A stretch of 64,000 nucleotides of DNA, from positions 62,001-126,000 of the forward strand of contig NZ_JHYQ01000002.1 in assembly GCF_000621325.1 (NCBI RefSeq), given 5' to 3'. Positions 36,401-43,799 of the stretch are shown piece after piece. The stretch is from Thiothrix lacustris DSM 21227. Lineage in GTDB: Bacteria; Pseudomonadota; Gammaproteobacteria; Thiotrichales; Thiotrichaceae. The number at the start of each line of letters is the position of its first letter. Within the stretch, counting starts at the first letter, position 1. The notes below the pieces were generated by a model that saw nothing but the letters and a program-made list of their open reading frames with translations, was not told the origin of the DNA and ran no database searches. The translations under genes and the position numbers were made by a program.

Positions 36401-36448
36401 TTTTGCTAGCGTCCTGCTAGCAAAAACCGGCTATATCTGCCGGTTTTT
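36401..36448 (-). terminator. Two overlapping alternative hairpins between paralogous genes
   Basis: Read on the − strand: AAAAACCGGC-agatata-GCCGGTTTTT (36448-36422), a strong terminator shape, whose 3' arm overlaps a second stem TTTTGCTAGC-aggac-GCTAGCAAAA (36425-36401). The two cannot form fully at once, an attenuator-like layout between the genes at 36459 and 36374. Confidence 0.65.
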
Positions 36449-36458
36449 GAAATGGGGG

Positions 36459-37091
36459 TTAAATGTGCCCGTTGATCAGTAAGTTTTGGTATTCTTTGAG
36501 GCGTTCCCATTCTCCCTTATTGGCTAACTCTGCTTGGTACGGCCAGCTTTTGGGATCGTGCATCTTGAATTGATTGCCTGCATTGTCGAGTATTGGCCTG
36601 ATTTCCTCTGGTGACATACTCGACAGTTGTGCAAAGTTTTTGATACCTGCTGCATTGAGTGCTTGTTCCAGTTTAGGGCCGATACCTTCTAATTTCTTTA
36701 GGTCGTCTTTGTGGATGACATCATCATGGTTCGTAAACATACCCGTTGCTAGCGCTGCTGATGAGTCGGTGGCATTAGGTATTGAGGAGGGAGCAGGGTC
36801 ACGAGCACGCAGCAGACTATTAATGTCTGCGGTATAACCTCCGCTTTTGAGTTGACTGCTAGGAAACTCGCGGGGGATGCGCCCACCTTCTTGTGTATTG
36901 GTTAAGGTTGCTGTTGCTGTGCTCAAGGGTATCGGCGCTTGCTGAGTATTGCTGTTACGTGTTGTGCAGCAAATGCCCATTTTGCGCAGCAGTGAGCACA
37001 ACAACATACCCAGTAAAAAGGCACCCAGTAACAGTAGGACTATTTCCATGCTGGCAATGCCAAAGGTGTAGTCAGCATTTGTTTGCTTCAT
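36459..37091 (-). CDS. Membrane-anchored helix-hairpin-helix protein (short paralogue)
   Basis: A 210-residue protein with an N-terminal helix (about 14-37, MEIVLLLLGAFLLGMLLCSLL), a Ser/Thr/Pro-rich linker and a C-terminal HhH domain LKKLEGIGPKLEQALNAAGI with the trailing FAQLSSMSPEEIRPIL. Shares the anchor and the C-terminal ~90 residues (…SWPYQAELANKGEWERLK) with the 35106 protein but lacks its repeats. GGGGAG, formed by the end of the preceding small gene, is the ribosome site. Confidence 0.8.
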   Translation of the reverse strand: MKQTNADYTFGIASMEIVLLLLGAFLLGMLLCSLLRKMGICCTTRNSNTQQAPIPLSTATATLTNTQEGGRIPREFPSSQLKSGGYTADINSLLRARDPAPSSIPNATDSSAALATGMFTNHDDVIHKDDLKKLEGIGPKLEQALNAAGIKNFAQLSSMSPEEIRPILDNAGNQFKMHDPKSWPYQAELANKGEWERLKEYQNLLINGHI

Positions 37092-37094
37092 GAC

Positions 37095-37229
37095 TTACTC
37101 CCCTTGACTTGAACGGCTGCGAAAATAGCAGAGTAGAAAGCCCAGCAGGAAAGCGCCTGCTAGCATGATAATGACGTCCAGACTGGCGCTGGTCATGTCA
37201 GGGTGACGGCTTGTAATGTCTGTAAACAT
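37095..37229 (-). CDS. 44-residue single-pass membrane peptide
   Basis: ATG at 37229 with GGAG 8 nt upstream; stop TAA at 37095. The peptide starts MFTDITSRHPDMTSASLDV and has one helix, IIMLAGAFLLGFLLCYF, ending in an Arg-rich cap. The helix matches the anchors of the two HhH proteins (GAFLLGMLLC), so it is a third, minimal relative. It lies 20 bp after ompA and 3 bp before the next gene, inside the operon. Small size makes this less certain than its neighbours. Confidence 0.7.
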   Translation of the reverse strand: MFTDITSRHPDMTSASLDVIIMLAGAFLLGFLLCYFRSRSSQGE

Positions 37230-37249
37230 GGTGACAACTCCAATGTGGT

Positions 37250-38308
37250 TTATTTTATAGGGGTGATTTCAACGCGACGGTTCTTTTTGCGTCCTTCCTC
37301 GGTCTTGTTGTCTGCAATGGGTTTGTCTGCCCCCTGAGAAGACGCTGTTACACGATTTTTAGGCGCACCAATATCAATCAATATTTTCTGGAGCATTTCA
37401 GCGCGTTGCAAGCCAAGTACTTTATTTTTAGCTGCATCCCCTTGACTGTCAGTATGTCCTACAATTGTGACTTTAGCAGAGCTGTTATCTTTCAAGAAGG
37501 CAGCGAGTTTATCAAAATAGGCTTGGGTTGTTGCCGCGAGTTTAGGATTAGCTGAGCCTGTTGGGAAGGTTAGTGTCGCAGGGCCAATATCACTGCCTTG
37601 AGTGGCATTGTCTGTTTCAAGCGTGACTTTATCGGCGTCTGCTTTTTCAGCTTCGGCTTTAGCTTTATCGGCATCTGCTTTTTCAGCTTCAGCTTTAGCT
37701 TTATCGGCGTCTGCTTTTTCAGCTTCGGCTTTAGCTTTATCGGCATCTGCTTTTTCAGCTTCAGCTTCAACTTTTGCCTTATCGGCGTCTGCTTTTTCAG
37801 CTTCGGCTTTGGCTTTATCGGCGTCTGCCGTATCAGTAGTAGATGGTGTAGTGCTGGGGTCTAAGTAGTCAGCCAGTTGGTTGTTGTTACTGTCTAATGC
37901 GTCATCGACATTGCCATCACCATTCGGATCAGGATTTTCAGCCGAGGTTAGGATGCCATCATTATCATCATCGTCATCAATAGCGTCAATTTTGCCATCA
38001 CCATCCGTATCCTGAGGGTCACGTGCTAGCTCAATGAAATCGGAGATGCCGTCACCATCGCTGTCTTCTTTAGTAGGATCAAGACCCAGCATGGCTTCTT
38101 TGGTATCAGGTATACCATCACCATCCGTATCAATCGGATTAGCGCTAGTGTTTATGTCAGCACCTGTCACAGGAGTACCCTCTGCGATTTGTGCGCTTGT
38201 TGTGTTGTCCGTGCCGCAAAAGCCCTTGACTTTACAGGTATACCACCACCAACTACCTACCCCCCAAATACCGGCTAATAATAGCACGATTAATGATTTT
38301 GCTTTCAT
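37250..38308 (-). CDS. OmpA-family protein with TSP type-3 calcium repeats and a coiled-coil repeat
   Basis: A 352-residue envelope protein. N-terminal hydrophobic segment (about 5-22); acidic thrombospondin type-3-like repeats (DTDGDGIPD, DSDGDGISD, DTDGDGKID, about 58-145) that bind Ca2+ in relatives; a 12-residue repeat ADADKAKAEAEK six times (about 165-230), charged and Ala-rich, probably helical; and the C-terminal OmpA peptidoglycan-binding domain (VTIVGHTDSQGDAAKN, LGLQRAEMLQ, RKKNRRVEI). First gene of the operon with the membrane-anchored HhH proteins. Confidence 0.88.
   Translation of the reverse strand: MKAKSLIVLLLAGIWGVGSWWWYTCKVKGFCGTDNTTSAQIAEGTPVTGADINTSANPIDTDGDGIPDTKEAMLGLDPTKEDSDGDGISDFIELARDPQDTDGDGKIDAIDDDDDNDGILTSAENPDPNGDGNVDDALDSNNNQLADYLDPSTTPSTTDTADADKAKAEAEKADADKAKVEAEAEKADADKAKAEAEKADADKAKAEAEKADADKAKAEAEKADADKVTLETDNATQGSDIGPATLTFPTGSANPKLAATTQAYFDKLAAFLKDNSSAKVTIVGHTDSQGDAAKNKVLGLQRAEMLQKILIDIGAPKNRVTASSQGADKPIADNKTEEGRKKNRRVEITPIK
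37629..37832. repeat. 36-bp tandem repeat inside ompA-like gene
   Basis: About six copies of a 36-bp unit starting TTATCGGCGTCTGCTTTTTC at 37629, 37665, 37701, 37737, 37779 and 37815; one copy is 42 bp long. Alternating GCGTCT/GCATCT and CGGCT/CAGCT variants show a 72-bp higher-order period, a sign of recent unequal exchange. Confidence 0.9.
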
Positions 38309-38448
38309 GCGGTCGAAGCTCCTTTTCTTGAGTCATTATCAGATTACGTCACAGGACACACTTTTTATAGTATGCAACACTGTGAATTACAACTTGATAA
38401 TAAACTGACTGAAAATAGAATGGGTGATATTAAGTCGATTATCGATGA

Positions 38449-38473
38449 AATAAACCTTTATCTAAGGTTTATT
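38449..38473 (-). terminator. Terminator at the end of the sdh operon
   Basis: AATAAACCTT and AAGGTTTATT form a perfect 10-bp stem with a 5-base loop; on the − strand it includes the rhodanese stop codon and is followed by TTC. AT-rich, so moderate strength. Confidence 0.55.
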
Positions 38474-38894
38474 AACATTGTTCCCACGGTAAGCCATGAA
38501 AACGCCATCCGCCTAACGTGCCTCGGTGATGATTGTCATCCCGTTCGCCTTCAAAACCTTCATCGACATGCATGACATGTTGGAAACCTGCCGCCAGTAA
38601 GGCTGTTGCGGCTTCTTGTGAGCGTTTGCCACTGCGGCAAATTAGGATAACTGAAGCATCTTGTTGAGGGGTGATTTCTTTGAAGCGGCTTTGGAGTAAA
38701 TGTTGCACATCCTTGGCGAAATTAGGATTTTCTTCCCAATCTGGCTCATCAATCCACGGAATATGGACAGAACCGACAGGATGTCCAACAAACAGGTATT
38801 CCATAGCGGAGCGGATATCAATCAGTACGCTATACGGGGTTGTTTCTAAGCGTGCATAAGCAGCGAGAGGGGATAAGTCGTGTAGATCAGGCAT
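38472..38894 (-). CDS. Rhodanese-like sulfurtransferase
   Basis: A 140-residue single rhodanese domain. Active-site loop CRSGKRS with Cys86 (LICRSGKRSQEA); substrate-side features DIRSAMEYLFVGHPVGSVHIPW are family-typical. It may carry sulfane sulfur, fitting a sulfur-metabolising cell, but the target is unknown. It ends the sdh operon, 3 bp after the second sdhE-like gene. Confidence 0.92.
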   Translation of the reverse strand: MPDLHDLSPLAAYARLETTPYSVLIDIRSAMEYLFVGHPVGSVHIPWIDEPDWEENPNFAKDVQHLLQSRFKEITPQQDASVILICRSGKRSQEAATALLAAGFQHVMHVDEGFEGERDDNHHRGTLGGWRFHGLPWEQC

Positions 38895-38897
38895 GAG

Positions 38898-39170
38898 TTA
38901 CTCTCCGACAGTCAGATCGTTGTGTTGGCGTATTTTCTCAATGATAGCGTAAATGCCAGTGTCTCTGGGCTGACGATTGCCAATTAACCAGTCAAGAACT
39001 TCCTGATCCTTAGCTTTTAATAAACGTTCAAACGCGAATTGTTCACCCATATCTAGCGTTTGGAAGCACTCTTCTAAAAAAGTACCGAGGGGTCGGTCTA
39101 ATACTTGTAAAGTACGTCTACATGCCCATCTCAGGCGTACCATTCGTTCCGCCTGATGGGGGTCAATCAT
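38898..39170 (-). CDS. Second SdhE-like protein, RGxxE motif lost
   Basis: A 90-residue SdhE/YgfY-fold protein (RLRWACRRTLQVLDRPLGTF, then LLKAKDQEVLDWLIG). The RGxxE motif that contacts SdhA during FAD insertion reads RTLQV at 19-23: Gly and Glu are missing. It overlaps the canonical sdhE-like gene by 8 bp. Either a diverged partner of the first copy or a protein with a new role. Confidence 0.8.
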   Translation of the reverse strand: MIDPHQAERMVRLRWACRRTLQVLDRPLGTFLEECFQTLDMGEQFAFERLLKAKDQEVLDWLIGNRQPRDTGIYAIIEKIRQHNDLTVGE

Positions 39171-39402
39171 GATGTGATTGTCTCAGTATTGCGATCAATT
39201 GAGTATACCTTTCAGGAATAGGATCCATGTCAAGTAACATACCGAGCAGTATAGGGTCTTGCATATCCAGTAACTCGTCAAGTTGCTGGATGTCTGAGGG
39301 GCTAGCGTTTGGGTAGTGGTGTTCCAGATAATGCTGGAACACCACATCCAATTCCTTCAGACCGCGCCTAGAGCGCATTTTCAGTCGGGAAAGTTCACTC
39401 AT
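39163..39402 (-). CDS. sdhE: FAD assembly factor SdhE
   Basis: A 79-residue succinate dehydrogenase assembly factor that helps attach FAD to SdhA. The motif RGLKE (13-17, RSRRGLKELDVVFQHYL) is intact, and LDELLDMQDPILLGMLL matches the fourth/fifth helices. It follows sdhB by 1 bp, a typical place. Confidence 0.88.
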   Translation of the reverse strand: MSELSRLKMRSRRGLKELDVVFQHYLEHHYPNASPSDIQQLDELLDMQDPILLGMLLDMDPIPERYTQLIAILRQSHHD

Positions 39403-39403
39403 A

Positions 39404-40183
39404 TCATCTACGTTCGATCATCTTTTTCTTGAGTTCTGCAATGGCCTTGGCTGGGTTTAAACCCTTCGGACAGGTATTGGTGCAGTTCATGATGGTGTGG
39501 CAACGATACAAACGGAACGGGTCTTCCAGATTGTCGAGGCGTTCACCAGTCGCTTCATCACGGCTATCAACAACCCAGCGGTTAGCCTGTAACAGCACGG
39601 CAGGCCCCAGATAACGGTCACTGTTCCACCAGTAGCTTGGGCAAGAAGTAGAGCAGCAAGCACACAGGATGCACTCGTAATGTCCATCCAGTTTCTTGCG
39701 GTCTTCTGGTGATTGTAGACGTTCACGATCAGGTGGCGCTGGTGTTTGTGTCTGAATCCAAGGTTTGATCGATGCGTATTGCGCATAGAAATGCGTCAGG
39801 TCAGGCACCAGATCTTTCACCACTTCCATGTGCGGCAGTGGGCTAATGGTGACATCGCCGTCGAAAGCATCAATCGCTTTGATGCACGCCAGTGTGTTAG
39901 TGCCGCCAATGTTCATTGAGCATGAACCGCAAATCCCTTCGCGGCAAGAGCGGCGGAAGGTCAATGACGGGTCAATCTCGTTTTTGATCTTCAACAGCAC
40001 ATCCAGCACCATCGGCCCACATTGGTCGAGGTCGATCTGGTAAGTGTCCCAGCGCGGGTTTTCGCCGCTATCCGGGTCATAACGGTAGATGCGGAAGTTT
40101 TTTACGCGGCTTGCACCAGTAGGCGCAGGCCACGTTTTGCCAGTCTTGACGACCGAGTTGGCAGGTAATGTAAATTCAGCCAT
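39404..40183 (-). CDS. sdhB: Succinate dehydrogenase iron-sulfur subunit
   Basis: 259 residues carrying three clusters: [2Fe-2S] ligands in [22 protein letters not shown], [4Fe-4S]/[3Fe-4S] ligands in [17 protein letters not shown] and [17 protein letters not shown]. Passes electrons from SdhA to quinone. ATG at 40183 has GGGGAG upstream; an earlier ATG at 40237 would lie inside sdhA. Confidence 0.97.
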   Translation of the reverse strand: MAEFTLPANSVVKTGKTWPAPTGASRVKNFRIYRYDPDSGENPRWDTYQIDLDQCGPMVLDVLLKIKNEIDPSLTFRRSCREGICGSCSMNIGGTNTLACIKAIDAFDGDVTISPLPHMEVVKDLVPDLTHFYAQYASIKPWIQTQTPAPPDRERLQSPEDRKKLDGHYECILCACCSTSCPSYWWNSDRYLGPAVLLQANRWVVDSRDEATGERLDNLEDPFRLYRCHTIMNCTNTCPKGLNPAKAIAELKKKMIERR

Positions 40184-40196
40184 GACGATGCTCCCC

Positions 40197-41984
40197 TTAG
40201 TAAACCCGTTTCTTCGGTGCGATGTATTCGATTTCATCCGTCAACGTGTACGTGTGGACGGGGCGATAGTCGATGGATACTTTGCCAGCCTCATCCACCC
40301 AAGAGATGGAGTGCTTCATCCAGCCTGCATCATCACGATCCGGGAAATCTTCGCGGGCATGAGCACCACGGCTTTCTTCACGGTTGAGGGCGCAATTGAT
40401 GGAACTCTGAGCGCAATCCAGCAGGTTGGCAAGCTCGAAGGTTTCCATCAGGTCAGAATTCCACACCAAGCTGCGATCTTTCACCGCAACATCGTTGAAG
40501 CTAGCGTAGATCTCATTCATTTTTGCTACACCTTCTTGCATGGACTCGCCGGTACGGAAGACCGCTGCGTGTTTCTGCATGGTGCGCTGCATGGCATCGC
40601 GGATGTCGGCGGTGGATTTGCTGCCGTCAGCAGTGTGGATGCGCTTGAAGCGGTCGAGGGCTTTTTGTACGCCAGATTCAGGCAATTCTTGCTGAGTTGC
40701 ACCAGCGGTCAGGGTTTCAGCGCAACGGTTGGCTGCTGCACGCCCGAAGACCACGATGTCCAGCAAGGAGTTGGAACCCAGACGGTTCGCGCCATGAACC
40801 GATACGCAAGCACATTCACCAATTGCCATCAGGCCGGGAACCACGGTATCCGGTTCACCATCCTTCAGGGTCACGACTTCGCCGTGATAATTGGTGGGGA
40901 TGCCGCCCATATTGTAATGCACCGTCGGCAATACTGGGATCGGTTCTTTGGTGACATCGACGCCAGCAAAGATACGTGCACTTTCGGCGATACCCGGCAG
41001 GCGCTCGTGGATAACTTCCGGCCCCAGATGCTCCAGATGCAAGTGGATGTGGTCGTTATCTTTACCTACGCCTCGGCCTTCGTTGATTTCGATGGTCATG
41101 GCGCGGCTTACTACGTCACGTGAGGCAAGGTCTTTGGCATTTGGTGCGTAACGTTCCATGAAACGCTCGCCTTGTGAATTGGTCAGGTAGCCACCTTCGC
41201 CACGCACGCCTTCGGTGATCAAACAACCGGAGCCGTAGATACCGGTTGGGTGGAACTGGGTGAATTCCATGTCCTGCAACGGCAGGCCAGCGCGGGCTAC
41301 CATGCCGTTACCGTCGCCGGTACAGGTATGTGCTGAGGTGGCAGAGAAGTAGGCACGACCGTAACCGCCAGTTGCCAGTACGACTTTTTGCGCACGGAAG
41401 ATACGCAGGATGCCATTCGCCAGATCCCACGCCAGTACACCACGGCAGACGCCTTCCTCATCCATGATCAGGTCGGTCGCGAAATGCTCGATGAAGAATA
41501 CCGCATCGTGACGCAGCGATTGCTGGTACAGGGTGTGCAAAATCGCGTGCCCGGTACGGTCAGCCGCCGCGCAAGTGCGGTGAGCAATACCCTTGCCGAA
41601 TTCAGTGGTCATGCCGCCGAACGGACGTTGGTAAATACGGCCTTCCTCAGTACGCGAAAACGGCACGCCCTGATGTTCCAGTTCGATGACCGCCGGAATC
41701 GCTTCGCGGCACATGTATTCGATGGCATCTTGGTCGCCCAGCCAGTCCGACCCTTTTACGGTATCGTACATATGCCATTGCCATTTATCCGGCCCCATAT
41801 TGCCGAGCGCGGCGGACATGCCGCCTTGTGCTGCAACGGTATGGCTACGTGTTGGGAATACCTTGGTGATACAGGCTGTTGATAAGCCTTTCACCGCCAT
41901 TCCGAAGGTGGCACGCAAGCCCGCACCACCTGCACCCACGACCACGACATCGTAGGTGTGATGTTCAATTTTGTACTCAGTCAT
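40197..41984 (-). CDS. sdhA: Succinate dehydrogenase flavoprotein subunit
   Basis: 595 residues. FAD-binding [15 protein letters not shown], the FAD-linking His region [13 protein letters not shown], catalytic [21 protein letters not shown], and C-terminal [18 protein letters not shown]. Oxidises succinate in the TCA cycle. Start placed at 41984 ([11 protein letters not shown] matches the family); an ATG at 42008 that overlaps the sdhD stop is also possible. Confidence 0.96.
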   Translation of the reverse strand: MTEYKIEHHTYDVVVVGAGGAGLRATFGMAVKGLSTACITKVFPTRSHTVAAQGGMSAALGNMGPDKWQWHMYDTVKGSDWLGDQDAIEYMCREAIPAVIELEHQGVPFSRTEEGRIYQRPFGGMTTEFGKGIAHRTCAAADRTGHAILHTLYQQSLRHDAVFFIEHFATDLIMDEEGVCRGVLAWDLANGILRIFRAQKVVLATGGYGRAYFSATSAHTCTGDGNGMVARAGLPLQDMEFTQFHPTGIYGSGCLITEGVRGEGGYLTNSQGERFMERYAPNAKDLASRDVVSRAMTIEINEGRGVGKDNDHIHLHLEHLGPEVIHERLPGIAESARIFAGVDVTKEPIPVLPTVHYNMGGIPTNYHGEVVTLKDGEPDTVVPGLMAIGECACVSVHGANRLGSNSLLDIVVFGRAAANRCAETLTAGATQQELPESGVQKALDRFKRIHTADGSKSTADIRDAMQRTMQKHAAVFRTGESMQEGVAKMNEIYASFNDVAVKDRSLVWNSDLMETFELANLLDCAQSSINCALNREESRGAHAREDFPDRDDAGWMKHSISWVDEAGKVSIDYRPVHTYTLTDEIEYIAPKKRVY

Positions 41985-42007
41985 TGTGTAATCAACCTCT
42001 TCTGTCA

Positions 42008-42388
42008 TCAGCCTGCGAAAGCGACACGTAAAATACTTAAAACACTGCTGGTTCCCAGCAATACCAGCACTAATTTCATCCCCATCAGGGCAATAACTTT
42101 GTAGCCTTCATGATGGATGTAATCTTCAATGATGACCGTCAATCCCTGAATAGCGTGCAGGAATGTGGTAAACACGAACAAGGTCAACATGGTCGTGGTG
42201 AACGGCTGGGCGAACCATGCGGCGACAGTGGCGTAATCATCGCCAGAATGTGCGGCAACGGCAAACACAACCCAAAGGGTCAGGGGAACCAACGCGACGG
42301 CAGTTACCCGTTGCATCCACCAATGTTTTACCCCGTCACTGGTTGTGCCCAGACCGCTGGCGCGTTTGAAAGGTGTTAATAAACTCAT
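42008..42388 (-). CDS. sdhD: Succinate dehydrogenase membrane anchor subunit
   Basis: 126-residue, three-helix anchor beginning [37 protein letters not shown] carries the heme-ligand His and the quinone-site Asp-Tyr. With SdhC it holds heme b and the ubiquinone site. ATG at 42388 has GAGG 11 nt upstream. Confidence 0.9.
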   Translation of the reverse strand: MSLLTPFKRASGLGTTSDGVKHWWMQRVTAVALVPLTLWVVFAVAAHSGDDYATVAAWFAQPFTTTMLTLFVFTTFLHAIQGLTVIIEDYIHHEGYKVIALMGMKLVLVLLGTSSVLSILRVAFAG

Positions 42389-42411
42389 GTGTAGCAATTC
42401 CTCAACAGGGT

Positions 42412-42789
42412 TCAGGCAACAAGCCAAAGCAGGATAGTGAGTACAAAGGATGCCGCAACGGTAATCTTACCGCCAAGGTAAACCGTGGGTAGTTCAAAGC
42501 CAAATCCAGCATCCCAGACCAGATGGCGGATACCGTTGGCAAGGTGATAAAACAGTGCCCATGACCAGCCAAACAACATCAACCGTCCAAACCACGAGCC
42601 GAAGAGCGCATTGGCAGTGTTAAAAGATTCTTCGCCCCCAGCAATAGCAGCTAGCCAGTACACTACCAGCAACGTGCCAACAGCCAGTGCCGCACCGGTT
42701 ACCCGATGCAGGATTGATAGCACCGAAGTCAGTTGCGGTTTGTACACCTGCAAATGGGGTGAGAGTGGTCGTTTGTTCGCGGTCTTCAT
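42412..42789 (-). CDS. sdhC: Succinate dehydrogenase cytochrome b556 subunit
   Basis: 125 residues, three helices, with family signatures RPLSPHLQVYKPQLTSVLSI-LHR-TG and HLANGIRHLVWD (heme ligand His). Starts at 42789, GGGG upstream. 34 bp after the gntR stop, so gntR and sdhCDAB may share a transcript. Confidence 0.93.
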   Translation of the reverse strand: MKTANKRPLSPHLQVYKPQLTSVLSILHRVTGAALAVGTLLVVYWLAAIAGGEESFNTANALFGSWFGRLMLFGWSWALFYHLANGIRHLVWDAGFGFELPTVYLGGKITVAASFVLTILLWLVA

Positions 42790-42823
42790 GCATAATCCCC
42801 GTTGATAGAAATGTCGTGGGCGG

Positions 42824-43513
42824 TCAGCCTTCCGAATGTGGCATCGCTTCCAGCAGCTTGCAGGAGTAGTCCCGCGAAGCACGGATGTGATGACGCATCA
42901 AAGTCTCCGCCATTTCCCCGTCGCGCCGTTCAATAGCGGACACGATGAGGTTGTGTTCCTGAAATGCCTGTTCGCTGCGGCTAAGACCGGACTGGATACG
43001 GAAGCGGTAAAATCGTACCAAATCATACAAGTCCTGACATAACATGCGAATCAGACGTTTGTTCTTGCTGCCTTGAATGATGGAGAAGTGAAAATCCAGA
43101 TCAACATCGTGCTGTGAGTAGCTTTGATGTTGGGCAATTTCCGCTTTGTGTTGCTCCAGAATTTTACGCAGGCGCACCACTTCTTCTTCCGTCATGTTCT
43201 CCGCTGCTAGTCGTGCAGCCATACCTTCCGCTGCTTCACGTATTTGGTAAATTTCCACTAGTTGTTCTGTGGAAAAACCAATGATGCGTGCACCAATATT
43301 GGGCTTGCGCGTCACTAAATTACAATTTTCCAGTTTGCCGATGGCCTCCCGCAGGGAGCCTCGACTCACGCCATACGCTGCTGCCAGCTCTGGCTCACTA
43401 ATTTTCTTTCCGGCGGGGATTTCACCCTCCAGAATGGCACGTCGCAGATCTATGAATAACTTGTCTGCAATCGTTACCGGATCCTGCAATTTGCAGGCTG
43501 TCAGAAAGGCCAT
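42824..43513 (-). CDS. GntR/FadR-family transcriptional regulator
   Basis: 229 residues: an N-terminal winged helix (ADKLFIDLRRAILEGEIPAGKKISEPELAAAYGVSRGSLREAIGKL) in segments typical of FadR/FCD regulators, and a C-terminal FCD ligand-binding helical domain (DLDFHFSIIQGSKNKRLI; metal/ligand His residues). It heads the sdh operon and faces sucA, so it probably senses a TCA-related carboxylate. Five WTGTYGACA-type palindromes in the intergenic region are likely its operators. Confidence 0.88.
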   Translation of the reverse strand: MAFLTACKLQDPVTIADKLFIDLRRAILEGEIPAGKKISEPELAAAYGVSRGSLREAIGKLENCNLVTRKPNIGARIIGFSTEQLVEIYQIREAAEGMAARLAAENMTEEEVVRLRKILEQHKAEIAQHQSYSQHDVDLDFHFSIIQGSKNKRLIRMLCQDLYDLVRFYRFRIQSGLSRSEQAFQEHNLIVSAIERRDGEMAETLMRHHIRASRDYSCKLLEAMPHSEG

Positions 43514-43527
43514 GGTGCTACCTCAGG

Positions 43528-43557
43528 TTGTCGACATCTTATGCGTTATGTTGACAA
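43528..43557. promoter_or_regulatory. Palindromic operator pair A-B near gntR start
   Basis: TTGTCGACAT (43528-43537) and ATGTTGACAA (43548-43557), centres 20 bp apart, 15-44 bp upstream of the gntR ATG. Probable autoregulation site of the GntR protein. Confidence 0.55.
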
Positions 43558-43594
43558 TAATACCTTGAAATAGCGCTTTTTCAAGAAAAACATC

Positions 43595-43632
43595 CTGACA
43601 TTGTTGACACTTTAAAGCTATAATGTCGACAC
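43595..43632 (+). promoter_or_regulatory. sucA promoter candidate overlapped by operators C and D
   Basis: CTGACA (43595-43600), 18 bp, TATAAT (43619-43624) is a plausible promoter. TTGTTGACAC (43601-43610) lies in its spacer and ATGTCGACAC (43623-43632) covers its start site; centres are 22 bp apart. Repression of sucA by the GntR protein would fit. Confidence 0.55.
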
Positions 43633-43697
43633 TATAACCAAGAAATGACTGTTTTTGACCTGAAATAGTGGGTAACAAGACCACTTGCGACACCAAT

Positions 43698-43707
43698 GTG
43701 TCGACAA
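43698..43707 (+). promoter_or_regulatory. Palindromic operator E
   Basis: GTGTCGACAA, same core GTCGAC as sites A and D, in the sucA leader 75 bp from site D. Confidence 0.45.
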
Positions 43708-43799
43708 TGCACTACTTTGTTGCGGTGCGTCAAGTCATGAATGTTTGATATTTACCATCAATGTAGGTTTATCGCATGAACAAAGGAGAAGGGCAGGCT

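Noticed and set aside
37629-37832. Regular repeats that could be mistaken for a CRISPR array
   Set aside because: The 36-bp units are contiguous with no spacers and lie in frame within the OmpA-like gene.
40089-41123. 344-codon frame on the + strand opposite sdhA/sdhB
   Set aside because: Antisense shadow of well-conserved sdhA; composition is low in hydrophobic order and no family is recognised.
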